Notes under the pieces: generated by a model
Seen by the model: the letters and a program-made list of their open reading frames with translations, nothing else
Databases searched by the model: none
What the model was told of the DNA's origin: nothing
Program-made: the position numbers and the translations under genes
In this document: positions 54,914-62,263 of the stretch, piece by piece
How the letters are laid out: every line of letters starts with the position of its first letter
How positions within the stretch are numbered: the first letter of the stretch is position 1
Origin: Williamwhitmania taraxaci
GTDB lineage: Bacteria > Bacteroidota > Bacteroidia > Bacteroidales > Williamwhitmaniaceae
Direction: 5' to 3'
DNA length: 62,263 nt
NCBI RefSeq assembly: GCF_900096565.1
Contig: NZ_FMYP01000015.1
Location: 1 to 62,263, forward strand

Positions 54914-55849
54914 ATGGAAAGCATCTGCTTTATTGTAAACTCGCAAAAACGTAAGTTGGGGCCCTTCCAAAATAGGGTTGCAAAATGCTTTTCAGACAGC
55001 TACAAGGTTAAGTTTCTTCTAACCCACGGTTACAGAAGTGCCGAGCATCTGGCAAATACCGCTGTTGAGCAGGGCTTTCGCTACATTATTGCCGTGGGAG
55101 GCGATGGCACCGTAAACGAGGTTATCAACGGAGTGATGTTGCACCCGGAAAACGTTCGTAAAAATGTTGTGGTTGGAGTACTACCCAAGGGAACAGGTAA
55201 CGACTTTGCCCGTAACATTGGAGCAACAACCTCGGTTAGTAATTTGAGGAAAGTGATTGAGAGCGGGCAGCATAAAACCATCGATCTAATAAACATTACC
55301 TATACCGACAACCACGGCCACACAACAAGCCACTACTGCAACAACATTGCCGATGTTGGCGTTGGCCCCTCCACCATTCTTTCGGCCGATAAGCTATCAG
55401 GATGGCTTGGGTCTAACCTTGCCTTTTCATTTTCGGCACTGAAGGGGCTTTTCCAAAAACCACACTTAATTGAAATCACTGCGGATACCTTTAATTTCAA
55501 AGGCGAAATTAAATGTGTTTGCCTGGCAAACGGTCGATACTTTGGAAGCGGAATAGGTATTGCCCCTTTGGCCGATTTAACCAATGGTACCATGGAGGTG
55601 GTAGTTATTGAGGATGTTTCGCCTCTACTCTTCGTTAAACTCATGACGGCACTCCGAGCAGCAAAGCCAATTATTCACCGTAAGGTTCACTACCATACCG
55701 CTAAGCAGGTCACCATTACAGCCGAAAGAGATACCCTTCCATTAGATTTAGATGGTGAAGTTCTTGGTCACGCACCAATCTATGCCGAGGCACTACCAGC
55801 CTGCATTAATGTGTTGGGTGAAAACTTTACACAAGGTCAAAAAAATTAG
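54914..55849 (+). CDS. Diacylglycerol kinase / lipid kinase family protein
   Basis: The 311 residues start with the DAGK catalytic domain. The nucleotide motif is VGGDGTVNEVINGVM, followed by GVLPKGTGNDFARNIG, and later GSGIGIAPLADLTNGTMEVVVIED. This matches the YegS/BmrU/DgkB group that phosphorylates diacylglycerol or related lipids. The substrate cannot be fixed further. It has its own promoter and faces the convergent hipT gene 23 bp away. Confidence 0.9.
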   Translation: MESICFIVNSQKRKLGPFQNRVAKCFSDSYKVKFLLTHGYRSAEHLANTAVEQGFRYIIAVGGDGTVNEVINGVMLHPENVRKNVVVGVLPKGTGNDFARNIGATTSVSNLRKVIESGQHKTIDLINITYTDNHGHTTSHYCNNIADVGVGPSTILSADKLSGWLGSNLAFSFSALKGLFQKPHLIEITADTFNFKGEIKCVCLANGRYFGSGIGIAPLADLTNGTMEVVVIEDVSPLLFVKLMTALRAAKPIIHRKVHYHTAKQVTITAERDTLPLDLDGEVLGHAPIYAEALPACINVLGENFTQGQKN

Positions 55850-55872
55850 CAACGCACAGCTGCTTTTTAGCA

Positions 55873-56823
55873 TTACTTATTTTGGCTTAGTTTTGAGAAC
55901 CTATCGTTAATCAGCGACTTATAAGCCAACTTAAAATCATTGCTAATAAAGCTGATATCAATAAAGTTCATCCACTGCGTCTTGGCTTTCTCCATCTTCA
56001 AAAAAATGTTCGCCTGCTGCTTTGGATCTAACTTAAGGGAATTAAATGCTACAGTAAAATCGCTGCGCTTGATCTTCTTCTTTTTGCCATTCAATGTCAA
56101 AGCCATCTCCTCGTCATCTGCCGGGTTAACCAAAACAGTAGCCACCATGTCGTAAGCGGGTGCTAGCATATAACCCATGTTAGGCTGATTGATTAGCGAG
56201 AAATTCTTCAAGTGCATATCGGCATTGCCGGTAAGAAACGAGAATAAAACCTGTTCAAAAAAGTTGACAACATCTAAACCTGGATTTGCGGAATACTTCA
56301 ATATTGCTTTGGCTATCTGTTCGTATGAGCCATGATATTTATCCTCTGTTAAGCGTTCGGTTAGCTGACACATATCCTCCATGTGCAGCTTTGTCCTCTT
56401 CCTCCGATCAATCCGTTTAGTAATATAAGCCAAACTACCAGTTTGAAGACGTATTAAGCAGTGTGGCACGACCTTAATCTTGGCAATTGAGGCCAAATGC
56501 ATAGTTAAATCCTCCACCTCCGGCAGCTGTGGATAATGCAGACTTGGAGGCTTCAAAATATAGTCACCCCATAAACCAACAATAGTAAATCGCTTAGGAT
56601 CAACCCTGCTTTCACCGGAAGCAATCGTTAACGACAACTTTGGTTGCACTCCGGTAACCGTCATTTGGTTCCGAATAACTTGAGCAGCGAGCGATTCCAT
56701 CTGAGCTTCGCTGTATGGAAGATGAGGTGGTGCTGGTTGATTGAAAATCTTCTTGCTACAGGTCGAATGGTAATCGACTTCAGCACCTATCAATGGTTGA
56801 TAACAATACAGACATTTGCTCAT
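55873..56823 (-). CDS. hipT: HipT-like serine/threonine kinase toxin (HipA C-terminal part)
   Basis: The 316 residues are a HipA-family kinase that lacks the N-terminal subdomain. It starts with a small zinc-finger-like Cys/His set (C4, C7, H19, C22). The Gly-rich loop reads VTGVQPKLSL at 56-65. The catalytic loop is GNADMHLKN (D202, N207) and the metal Asp is D225 in AYDMV. HipA kinases phosphorylate aminoacyl-tRNA synthetases and halt growth. Here the missing N-terminal piece is supplied by the upstream gene, as in three-part HipBST systems. It overlaps that gene by 4 bp (ATGA). Confidence 0.88.
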   Translation of the reverse strand: MSKCLYCYQPLIGAEVDYHSTCSKKIFNQPAPPHLPYSEAQMESLAAQVIRNQMTVTGVQPKLSLTIASGESRVDPKRFTIVGLWGDYILKPPSLHYPQLPEVEDLTMHLASIAKIKVVPHCLIRLQTGSLAYITKRIDRRKRTKLHMEDMCQLTERLTEDKYHGSYEQIAKAILKYSANPGLDVVNFFEQVLFSFLTGNADMHLKNFSLINQPNMGYMLAPAYDMVATVLVNPADDEEMALTLNGKKKKIKRSDFTVAFNSLKLDPKQQANIFLKMEKAKTQWMNFIDISFISNDFKLAYKSLINDRFSKLSQNK

Positions 56824-57152
56824 TGCTCATCCTCCCCGTTTACTGGAAAAACGCTTACAGCTCCAATGCAATCATGACAACAGGTCATCAACAAGCCCAT
56901 ACGATCTCGAGAATTCAACTTCCAGCTTTTCTCTGCTATATCGAGCAACCACCCTTCAGGAATCAAACCATCGAAGAATGGAAATAACACATTACTTACA
57001 AACGGTGTATTTTTCAACGGTAAGGTAAGGCTTATCGCTTCAGCATTCGGTGATTTCATATAATCTGCATCATACGCAAAATGATATCCATCCTCATTTT
57101 GAGTAAGCCACCCTGCGGTCGTATGCCCTATTCTTACCTCAGCCTTTCTCAT
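56820..57152 (-). CDS. hipS: HipS-like protein (HipA N-terminal subdomain)
   Basis: The 110 residues match the HipA N-terminal subdomain 1: KAEVRIGHTTAGWLTQNEDG, ISLTLPLKNTPFVSN, and the signature FFDGLIPEGWLLDIA. In HipBST systems this small protein is separate and acts as the antitoxin of HipT, while HipB boosts it and represses the operon. It starts 4 bp after hipB and overlaps hipT by 4 bp, so all three are translated together. Confidence 0.87.
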   Translation of the reverse strand: MRKAEVRIGHTTAGWLTQNEDGYHFAYDADYMKSPNAEAISLTLPLKNTPFVSNVLFPFFDGLIPEGWLLDIAEKSWKLNSRDRMGLLMTCCHDCIGAVSVFPVNGEDEQ

Positions 57153-57156
57153 TCAT

Positions 57157-57360
57157 TTAAATGTTTCGGGGAGAAGGTAATGCCCCAACCTGAAATCCAA
57201 AAAGTTGCAAAACCTGATTTACCTTATCCAACCGCAACGTTACTTTACCTTGCTCCAGTTCACGCACAAATCGAAGGCCAACCCCGGCTTTCTCGGCCAA
57301 CTCTTGCTGTGTCAGTCCAGCTTGGCGTCGTTTCTCTTTTACAAATTCATTTATACACAT
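57157..57360 (-). CDS. hipB: HipB-like HTH (Cro/C1) regulator
   Basis: The 67 residues form one XRE helix-turn-helix: VKEKRRQAGLTQQELAEKAG with recognition helix GLRFVRELEQGK, then LRLDKVNQVLQLFGFQVG. It is the first gene of the three-gene operon and should bind as a dimer to the palindromes just upstream (57365-57469). The short tail after the HTH matches HipB proteins. Confidence 0.88.
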   Translation of the reverse strand: MCINEFVKEKRRQAGLTQQELAEKAGVGLRFVRELEQGKVTLRLDKVNQVLQLFGFQVGALPSPRNI

Positions 57361-57367
57361 ACACTAC

Positions 57368-57379
57368 ACCCTTTCGGGT
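57368..57379 (-). promoter_or_regulatory. HipB operator 1 (next to the start codon)
   Basis: ACCCTTTCGGGT has the same ACCC...GGGT half-sites as the two upstream palindromes, with a less symmetrical centre. It lies 8 bp before the hipB ATG, at the expected transcription start. Confidence 0.6.
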
Positions 57380-57380
57380 A

Positions 57381-57388
57381 CAAATATA
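57381..57388 (-). promoter_or_regulatory. -7 box of the hipBST operon (TATATTTG)
   Basis: On the minus strand, TATATTTG lies between operators 1 and 2. The -33 region falls on operator 2, so repressor binding would block polymerase. Confidence 0.6.
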
Positions 57389-57407
57389 AGAAAAAAGCCA
57401 TTACCAC

Positions 57408-57419
57408 ACCCGATCGGGT
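57408..57419 (-). promoter_or_regulatory. HipB operator 2
   Basis: ACCCGATCGGGT is a perfect 12-bp palindrome, centred 40 bp from operator 1 and 41 bp from operator 3. It covers the -33 region. Confidence 0.7.
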
Positions 57420-57439
57420 ATGTTTTAGTAAAAATTAGG

Positions 57440-57469
57440 CATTACTATACCCGATCAGGTATAGTAATG
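57440..57469 (-). promoter_or_regulatory. HipB operator 3 with extended palindrome
   Basis: CATTACTATACC and GGTATAGTAATG are perfect 12-bp arms around CGATCA. The core ACCCGATCAGGT resembles operator 2. It lies upstream of the promoter. Confidence 0.7.
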
Positions 57470-57470
57470 C

Positions 57471-57506
57471 AAAAACTCCAACCATGCTACCACGGTTGGG
57501 GTTTTT
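57471..57506 (-). terminator. Terminator after the 3-hydroxyacyl-CoA dehydrogenase gene
   Basis: AAAAACTCCAACC (57471-57483) and GGTTGGGGTTTTT (57494-57506) form a 13-bp stem with one G-U pair and a 10-nt loop. In the leftward direction it ends in T's, and it works equally well rightward. It shields hipBST from read-through. Confidence 0.88.
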
Positions 57507-57522
57507 AGTATTTAACTTTCAG

Positions 57523-58857
57523 CTACAAGTAGCTATTGATAGGCCCGTAAGCGTGATAGAATCCGGTAAGCATAACGGTGTTCACGTCCTGTTCGTTGTT
57601 GGCAACACCATTTGCAACGAGTTCCTTGCCAATCTCAACACAGCGTTGTAAGTAGTATTTAGCAAGCTGAGCACCAGTGGTATCAATTGTCCTAAGTTCG
57701 TTGAAGTAAGCAACAAGTAGAGCCTCCTTTTCAGGACTAAAGTTCACAACTTTCCAAGGTTGGTGAGTCGTAGGTAGGTCTCCAAGACGCTCGTCGCATC
57801 TGGTTTGAAACGACTCAATGGCAACATACTCCTTTAGGTTAGTATCCCAAATGCCTACCATCTTGCCCTTCTCATACTTAAAGATACCATCCTTTTGCGC
57901 ACCGGACGATTGCTGTCCACCGCGAATGCCTTGTGCAATAAGCATGTCGAAGTAAGGGCTCCGAAGGTCTTCTTGAGGGAAGTAAGGCTGCATTACGCTG
58001 AGAATGTAGGAACACACGTCGATACCCACATAGTCGATAAGCTGGAAGATACCCATTGGACGAATAAGGAAATCCTGACCAATACGGTTGATGGTGTAGA
58101 TGGCCTCAACCAAAGGCATCTCCTGTCCAAGTAAGAACGCTTCCGAAATGCCGTGAATGGCATCGCGCATGAAGTGACCGTTACCAATAAATCCGGCAAA
58201 GTCATTGGACGATACGCCAATCTTCTTCAGGTTCTTGATGAATATCGAAGAAAAATCAACTATCTCTTGAGGAGTTTGCTTGGAGCGAATAACCTCTACT
58301 AACTTTTGAATTGCTGGCGGATTGTAAAAGTGCACGCCAAGAATACGTCCACCAAGATTAGCATCTATATCCAACTTATTAATTGGAATAGAAGAGGTGT
58401 TGGTAAAGAACCAAGGCTTGTTGGAGCTATTCTCATCAATCTGTTTAAATATCTTCACCTTCAGAGCCGGATCTTCCTTAATAACCTCAAATATCAAAGT
58501 TGAATTGTAGGCAACTTCAAGATTGGTAGAGGGTTTAATAATGGCCAATACATCGGTAACATATTGATTAATAAAATCAGCATCCTCCGTTAAACCATTC
58601 TTTCCGGCGTAGGCTGCCTTGAGCGCTTCTACCTTCTTCTCTGCCGTTTTTTGCACTTGTACCCGAAGGTATTCCATAAGGCCATCCAACCCTTCCTGCG
58701 AAACATCCATAGCAAAGAGTTCGTAGGAGCGGTTTTTGTTTTCCGGCTTTAGGCTCTGATTAGCCATTTCCATTGCGGTAAGCAGCAAAATTCCGCTACC
58801 CATTTTACCGGCTGCACCCAGCACGGTAACGTGTTTAAGTTGGTCGTCGTAATTCAT
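57523..58857 (-). CDS. 3-hydroxyacyl-CoA dehydrogenase family protein
   Basis: The 444 residues start with a Rossmann motif, VTVLGAAGKMGSGI. The central part has FFTNTSSIPINKLD, RILGVHFYNPPAIQKLVEVI and DFAGFIGNGHFMRDAIHGISEAF, matching the NAD-binding and C-terminal domains of 3-hydroxybutyryl-CoA dehydrogenase. It is about 150 residues longer than a minimal Hbd, with insertions in the NAD domain and a longer C-terminus. It should interconvert 3-hydroxybutyryl-CoA and acetoacetyl-CoA. The crotonase gene lies 25 bp upstream on the same strand. Confidence 0.85.
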   Translation of the reverse strand: MNYDDQLKHVTVLGAAGKMGSGILLLTAMEMANQSLKPENKNRSYELFAMDVSQEGLDGLMEYLRVQVQKTAEKKVEALKAAYAGKNGLTEDADFINQYVTDVLAIIKPSTNLEVAYNSTLIFEVIKEDPALKVKIFKQIDENSSNKPWFFTNTSSIPINKLDIDANLGGRILGVHFYNPPAIQKLVEVIRSKQTPQEIVDFSSIFIKNLKKIGVSSNDFAGFIGNGHFMRDAIHGISEAFLLGQEMPLVEAIYTINRIGQDFLIRPMGIFQLIDYVGIDVCSYILSVMQPYFPQEDLRSPYFDMLIAQGIRGGQQSSGAQKDGIFKYEKGKMVGIWDTNLKEYVAIESFQTRCDERLGDLPTTHQPWKVVNFSPEKEALLVAYFNELRTIDTTGAQLAKYYLQRCVEIGKELVANGVANNEQDVNTVMLTGFYHAYGPINSYL

Positions 58858-58882
58858 AGGTTATTGGGCGTTTGAAGTTATA

Positions 58883-59656
58883 CTACCAAGTTGGCTTGCG
58901 CTTCTCGAGGAATGCGCGCATTCCTACCTCCCCCTCATTTTTGAAGAGTGAACCAAACCTTTGGGCCTCCTGCTTCGAGGCCGCATCAAAATCCATTGCC
59001 AACCCGAGGTTTACAACCTCCTTCACCAGTTTAGTGGCAGTTGGGCCTTTGGATAGAATGGTTTTCGCAATCTTTAGGGTTTCTTCCATGAGTAGTTCAG
59101 GAGCCACCACTTTTTGTACTAATCCCATACGCAGGGCTTCGTCTGCAGAAATCATAGTGGCAGTCATCATTAAGTAAAGGGCGTTGCCCTTTCCAATGAG
59201 GCGCGACATCCGCTGAGTTCCAGCATAGCCGGGAATAATCCCAAGATTCACTTCGGGTTGTCCAAAGGTGGCTAGGGTACTGGCTATTCGAAAATCACAG
59301 GCCATAGCCAATTCGCATCCACCACCAAGCGCATAGCCATTTACTGCAGCAATCACAGGAATGGATAGCTGTTCAATCTTGCGAAATACAGCCTGACCAG
59401 CTAGTGAAAAGGCTTCCCCTTCGGCTTGGCTCTTATCTACCATTTCCGAAATATCGGCACCGGCAACAAATGCCTTGCCCTCACCAGTTATCACCATAAT
59501 CTTCACCTCTTGAGGTAAATGCGAAAGCAGATGATCCATCTCCGTAAAGAACAGAGAATTAAGAGCATTTAGTGCCTGTGGTCGACTAATAGTCAACACC
59601 ATAACCCCATCTGTAACCGAGGGATGCAAGATTTGGTATTCCATAAACGGCTTCAT
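58883..59656 (-). CDS. Enoyl-CoA hydratase / crotonase
   Basis: The 257 residues form a crotonase-fold enzyme. The oxyanion holes are KAFVAGADISEM and VNGYALGGGCELAMACD, and the catalytic Glu region is FGQPEVNLGIIPGYAGTQRM, with both Glu positions occupied. It hydrates crotonyl-CoA to 3-hydroxybutyryl-CoA. With the next gene it links crotonyl-CoA from lysine to acetoacetyl-CoA. It is the first gene of the leftward pair. Confidence 0.92.
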   Translation of the reverse strand: MKPFMEYQILHPSVTDGVMVLTISRPQALNALNSLFFTEMDHLLSHLPQEVKIMVITGEGKAFVAGADISEMVDKSQAEGEAFSLAGQAVFRKIEQLSIPVIAAVNGYALGGGCELAMACDFRIASTLATFGQPEVNLGIIPGYAGTQRMSRLIGKGNALYLMMTATMISADEALRMGLVQKVVAPELLMEETLKIAKTILSKGPTATKLVKEVVNLGLAMDFDAASKQEAQRFGSLFKNEGEVGMRAFLEKRKPTW

Positions 59657-59998
59657 TTATTAAGTAGTAAACTTACCATTTTTTTTCCCACACTCCAAAA
59701 AACATGAAACATGAAAGAGTATCTTCTAAAAATGGTTTCATATTTTCATATTGGCTGAGTTGTTCTATTAAAGTTAAAGCTTAACTTTGTGTTTTGTGCA
59801 TCGAATGGAAGTAAACCACCCTAAGGTTTGCAAAACCTTGGCTGTGTTATGGAAGTTCCGTTATCAATGGCTCAAAAAAAGAAGGTATAGAATCGGGTAA
59901 GCATTTATCGTCAAAACCCTACGAACCCAGAGTTATCATCGATTTATTACTGACACAAGAAAGACCAATCAACATAAGTAAACCGTAGTTTAAAAGTT
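59657..59998. other. Divergent intergenic region between crotonase and CoA-transferase beta
   Basis: These 342 bp hold the rightward promoter at 59759-59789 and a palindrome (AAGGTTT, GCA, AAACCTT, 59823-59839) in the 200-nt leader it would make. I see no TAnnTTTG box for the leftward crotonase gene. No protein-coding frame is convincing. Confidence 0.5.
59759..59789 (+). promoter_or_regulatory. Promoter of the CoA-transferase beta / thiolase operon
   Basis: GTTG (59759-59762) is followed after 19 bp by TAACTTTG (59782-59789), a full -7 match. The ATG lies about 200 bp downstream, so a long leader would be made. Confidence 0.6.
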
Positions 59999-60658
59999 AT
60001 GGATAAAAACGAAATTAGAGAGACAATTGCTCGAAGAGCTGCCCTCGAACTTAAGGATGGAGACGTTGTAAACCTTGGTATTGGCTTACCTACGGCGATT
60101 CCCGAATACGTAAACAAAGGGGTAAAAGTGATTATCCAATCGGAAAACGGTTTGCTTGGAATGGGTCCAACCCCTGAAGTTGGCAAAGAAAACAAGCATT
60201 TTGTAAATGCTGGTGGATCATTTATCACCGCACTTCCGGGAGCTTCGAGTTTCGATAGCGCCACCTCATTCGCCATTATCCGCGGTGGACACGTGAACGT
60301 CACCTTTCTTGGAGCCCTTCAGGCCGATGAAAAGGGGAACTTGGCCAACTGGATGATCCCGGGAAAGAAAACCCCTGGCATGGGTGGTGCCATGGACCTA
60401 GTGATGGGGGCCCGCAGGGTAATCCTCACCATGGAGCACACCGCAAAGGGTGAACACAAAATCTTATCCCAATGTACGCTGCCCCTTACTGCTGCCGGAC
60501 AGGTAAACCTCATCATTACCGAGATGGGCGTAATGGAAATTACCACTGAGGGAATTGTTCTCAAAGAAATAAACCCCGAGTTTACCGTGGAGCAGGTTCA
60601 AACCGCCACTGGAGCAAAGCTCATTATTCCCACCGACTTAAAACCAATGCAAAAATAG
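59999..60658 (+). CDS. CoA-transferase subunit B (butyryl-CoA:acetoacetate type)
   Basis: The 219 residues match the beta chain of family I CoA-transferases. VIIQSENGLLGMGPTP carries the catalytic Glu in SENG, followed by GGSFITALPGASSFDS and the MGGAMDLVMGARRV region. The alpha chain is encoded at 44431 at the head of the lysine operon. The two together use acetoacetate from Kce and butyryl-CoA. It is followed by the thiolase gene 7 bp later. Confidence 0.93.
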   Translation: MDKNEIRETIARRAALELKDGDVVNLGIGLPTAIPEYVNKGVKVIIQSENGLLGMGPTPEVGKENKHFVNAGGSFITALPGASSFDSATSFAIIRGGHVNVTFLGALQADEKGNLANWMIPGKKTPGMGGAMDLVMGARRVILTMEHTAKGEHKILSQCTLPLTAAGQVNLIITEMGVMEITTEGIVLKEINPEFTVEQVQTATGAKLIIPTDLKPMQK

Positions 60659-60665
60659 TAGCGCC

Positions 60666-61871
60666 ATGAGTAAAGTATACGTTATTGCGGCCAAACGCAC
60701 CGCTATTGGAAAGTTCCTAGGCACACTATCTACCGTTTCAGCCGCCGACATGGGTGCTGCTGTTATGAAGAATATCATTGCCGAGACTAAAATCAACCCT
60801 GCAAAAATTGATGAGGTAATAGTAGGAAACATCCTGATGGCAGGACAAAAACAAGGCATTGCTCGCCAAGCGGCCATCAAGGCTGGTATTCCCCAAGAGG
60901 TTCCCGCTTACGGCATCAACATGATTTGTGGCAGCGGAATGAAATCAATCATAAACGCTTACGCCAGCATCAAGGCAGGAGAGGCCAACCTAATTATGGC
61001 CGGTGGTACTGAATCAATGTCTACCGCAGGCTTTGTGCTTCCGGGCACGCTCCGCAACGGACAAAAGATGATGGATTTCAACGCAGTTGACCATATGGTT
61101 TCCGACGGGCTCACTGACGCCTTTCAGGGTTACCACATGGGCATCACCGCCGAGAACATTGCAACCAAGTTTGGCATTACCCGTGAAGCTCAAGATGAGT
61201 TCTCATACGGCTCACAGGTTAAGGCCATTGCTGCCATCGATGGAAGAAGGTTCAAGAACGAAATTGTTCCAATTGAAATCCCATCCAAAAAGGAGACGAT
61301 CATATTCGACACCGACGAGTTTGTGAACCGCGGCACCAGCATTGAAAAACTAGCAGGTTTACGTCCAGCCTTCAAAAAAGATGGTACCGTTACTGCAGGT
61401 AATGCATCCGGCATCAACGACGGAGCATCATTCCTCCTTCTTGCTTCCGAGCAAGCTGTTAAGGAATTTGGCCTTACCCCGATTGCAGAAATCGTAGCCA
61501 CCGGCCAGGGCGGTGTTGATCCCGCTATTATGGGCATGGGACCCGTTCCTGCAATTGGCAATGCTCTCAAGAAAGCAAACATGCAACTAAAGGACATTGA
61601 AGTTCTAGAGTTAAACGAAGCCTTTGCAGCACAATCGCTAGGCGTTATGCACGAACTTATCGAAAACCATAAGGTTACTCCGGAATGGTTTAAGGATCAC
61701 TGCAATCTTAATGGCGGTGCCATTGCCCTCGGACATCCAATTGGAGCATCGGGCAATCGGATTACCGTAAGCCTTATTCACGAGATGAAGCGCAGTGGCA
61801 AGAAAATCGGTATGGCATCTCTCTGCATTGGCGGTGGAATGGGAACCGCCGTTATCATTAAAAATATGTAA
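60666..61871 (+). CDS. Acetyl-CoA acetyltransferase (thiolase)
   Basis: The 401 residues form a complete thiolase. The acyl-accepting Cys is in GINMICGSGMKSII, the His in LNGGAIALGHPIGASG, and the second Cys in MASLCIGGGMG. It splits acetoacetyl-CoA into two acetyl-CoA, the last step after the CoA-transferase. It is coupled to the beta-chain gene and followed by a strong terminator. Confidence 0.95.
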   Translation: MSKVYVIAAKRTAIGKFLGTLSTVSAADMGAAVMKNIIAETKINPAKIDEVIVGNILMAGQKQGIARQAAIKAGIPQEVPAYGINMICGSGMKSIINAYASIKAGEANLIMAGGTESMSTAGFVLPGTLRNGQKMMDFNAVDHMVSDGLTDAFQGYHMGITAENIATKFGITREAQDEFSYGSQVKAIAAIDGRRFKNEIVPIEIPSKKETIIFDTDEFVNRGTSIEKLAGLRPAFKKDGTVTAGNASGINDGASFLLLASEQAVKEFGLTPIAEIVATGQGGVDPAIMGMGPVPAIGNALKKANMQLKDIEVLELNEAFAAQSLGVMHELIENHKVTPEWFKDHCNLNGGAIALGHPIGASGNRITVSLIHEMKRSGKKIGMASLCIGGGMGTAVIIKNM

Positions 61872-62263
61872 AAACAAAGCATACAACTAAATCAAGAGAG
61901 AGGGTAACTATAGTTACCCTCTTTTTTTATCATAGCCACCACTTGTGCTAAGTTCAAGCCTTCCGTTCAACCGCTCACGGTTAACAATCTTTTTCCATTC
62001 CCCAAAAATAGCTAAAGAACATACTGTTGAAAAACAGAAAAACGCCAGAAACAGGCACACATAATACTATCGAAACAACTAAAATTCTTAAATGTGAACT
62101 ATAACAAGACAACTGTTCATTTTCCGAACATCGCCTGTCTTGTTTCTGAGCAAGATCATAACGCACTCAGGCTGTAATCTAAAAAAATGTTGTTGATAAT
62201 ATTTTGTTAGCATTAAAATGCTGCACTAACCTGAATTACTCCACTATTCCAATTTTGCGACTT
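61872..62263. other. Right-hand end of the window
   Basis: Apart from the terminator, the last 392 bp have no confident gene. A leftward 61-codon frame (61981-62166) encodes a possible single-span membrane peptide (LRILVVSIVLCVPVSGVFLFF), but nothing else supports it. The final 100 bp are AT-rich. Confidence 0.45.
61899..61928 (+). terminator. Intrinsic terminator after the thiolase gene
   Basis: A perfect 24-bp palindrome (61899-61922) is followed by a run of T. Confidence 0.93.

Noticed and set aside
55940-57389. Rightward short frames opposite hipBST
   Set aside because: They are antisense to three genes with recognisable domains and tight spacing.

Overview
The window reads as chromosomal DNA of a member of the Bacteroidota, most likely an anaerobic, amino-acid-fermenting relative of Bacteroidales/Marinilabiliales. 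The evidence is the promoter style (-7 boxes of the form TAnnTTTG, several with a -33 TTG-type box about 19 bp upstream), few Shine-Dalgarno sequences, proteins with type IX secretion (T9SS) C-terminal sorting domains, a gingipain-type C25 protease, a DUF4286 protein, a membrane pyrophosphatase and a lysine-to-butyrate fermentation cluster. I found no rRNA, tRNA or CRISPR array.

Layout. 1-2800 is an accessory margin: the start of an IS1595-type transposase running off the left edge, a small unknown gene, a possible group II intron scar, and a gene for three fused RidA domains. 2825-4761 has beta-carotene hydroxylase, lycopene cyclase and a TPR protein. 5078-17294 is mostly housekeeping: ribF-ahcY, a DUF2185 protein, a YihY/BrkB membrane protein, a Rieske-like lipoprotein, greA, a HIT protein, and the leftward block rplU-rpmA, serS, DUF4286, EamA transporter, S41 protease and ruvC. 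18350-22703 is a compact four-gene cluster (GNAT-HDAC fusion, two D-Ala-D-Ala-ligase-like ATP-grasp enzymes, GNAT) that looks like a pathway for an unidentified small peptide or amide. 22766-37625 carries cvpA, tyrS, a Wzz/O-antigen-ligase pair, a SpoIIE-type phosphatase, efp, a bifunctional-nuclease protein, a CPBP protease, an acyl-CoA ligase-ACP-PlsC fusion, corA and hppA. 37982-43952 holds two T9SS cargo proteins, a 21-bp minisatellite and a ParE-type toxin-antitoxin pair.

44431-54767 is a lysine fermentation operon: CoA-transferase alpha, kal, kce, two kdd paralogues, kamA, kamB, kamC, kamD and kamE. Lysine is isomerised by KamA and KamDE, oxidised by Kdd, cleaved with acetyl-CoA by Kce to acetoacetate and 3-aminobutyryl-CoA, and deaminated by Kal to crotonyl-CoA. 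The matching beta-type CoA-transferase subunit and a thiolase lie 15 kb downstream (59999-61871), beside a divergent crotonase and 3-hydroxyacyl-CoA dehydrogenase. Butyryl-CoA dehydrogenase and Etf are not in the window.

Between these metabolic blocks lie a diacylglycerol-kinase-family gene and a three-gene HipBST-like toxin-antitoxin operon (55873-57360), whose upstream region carries three palindromic operators spaced 40 and 41 bp apart.
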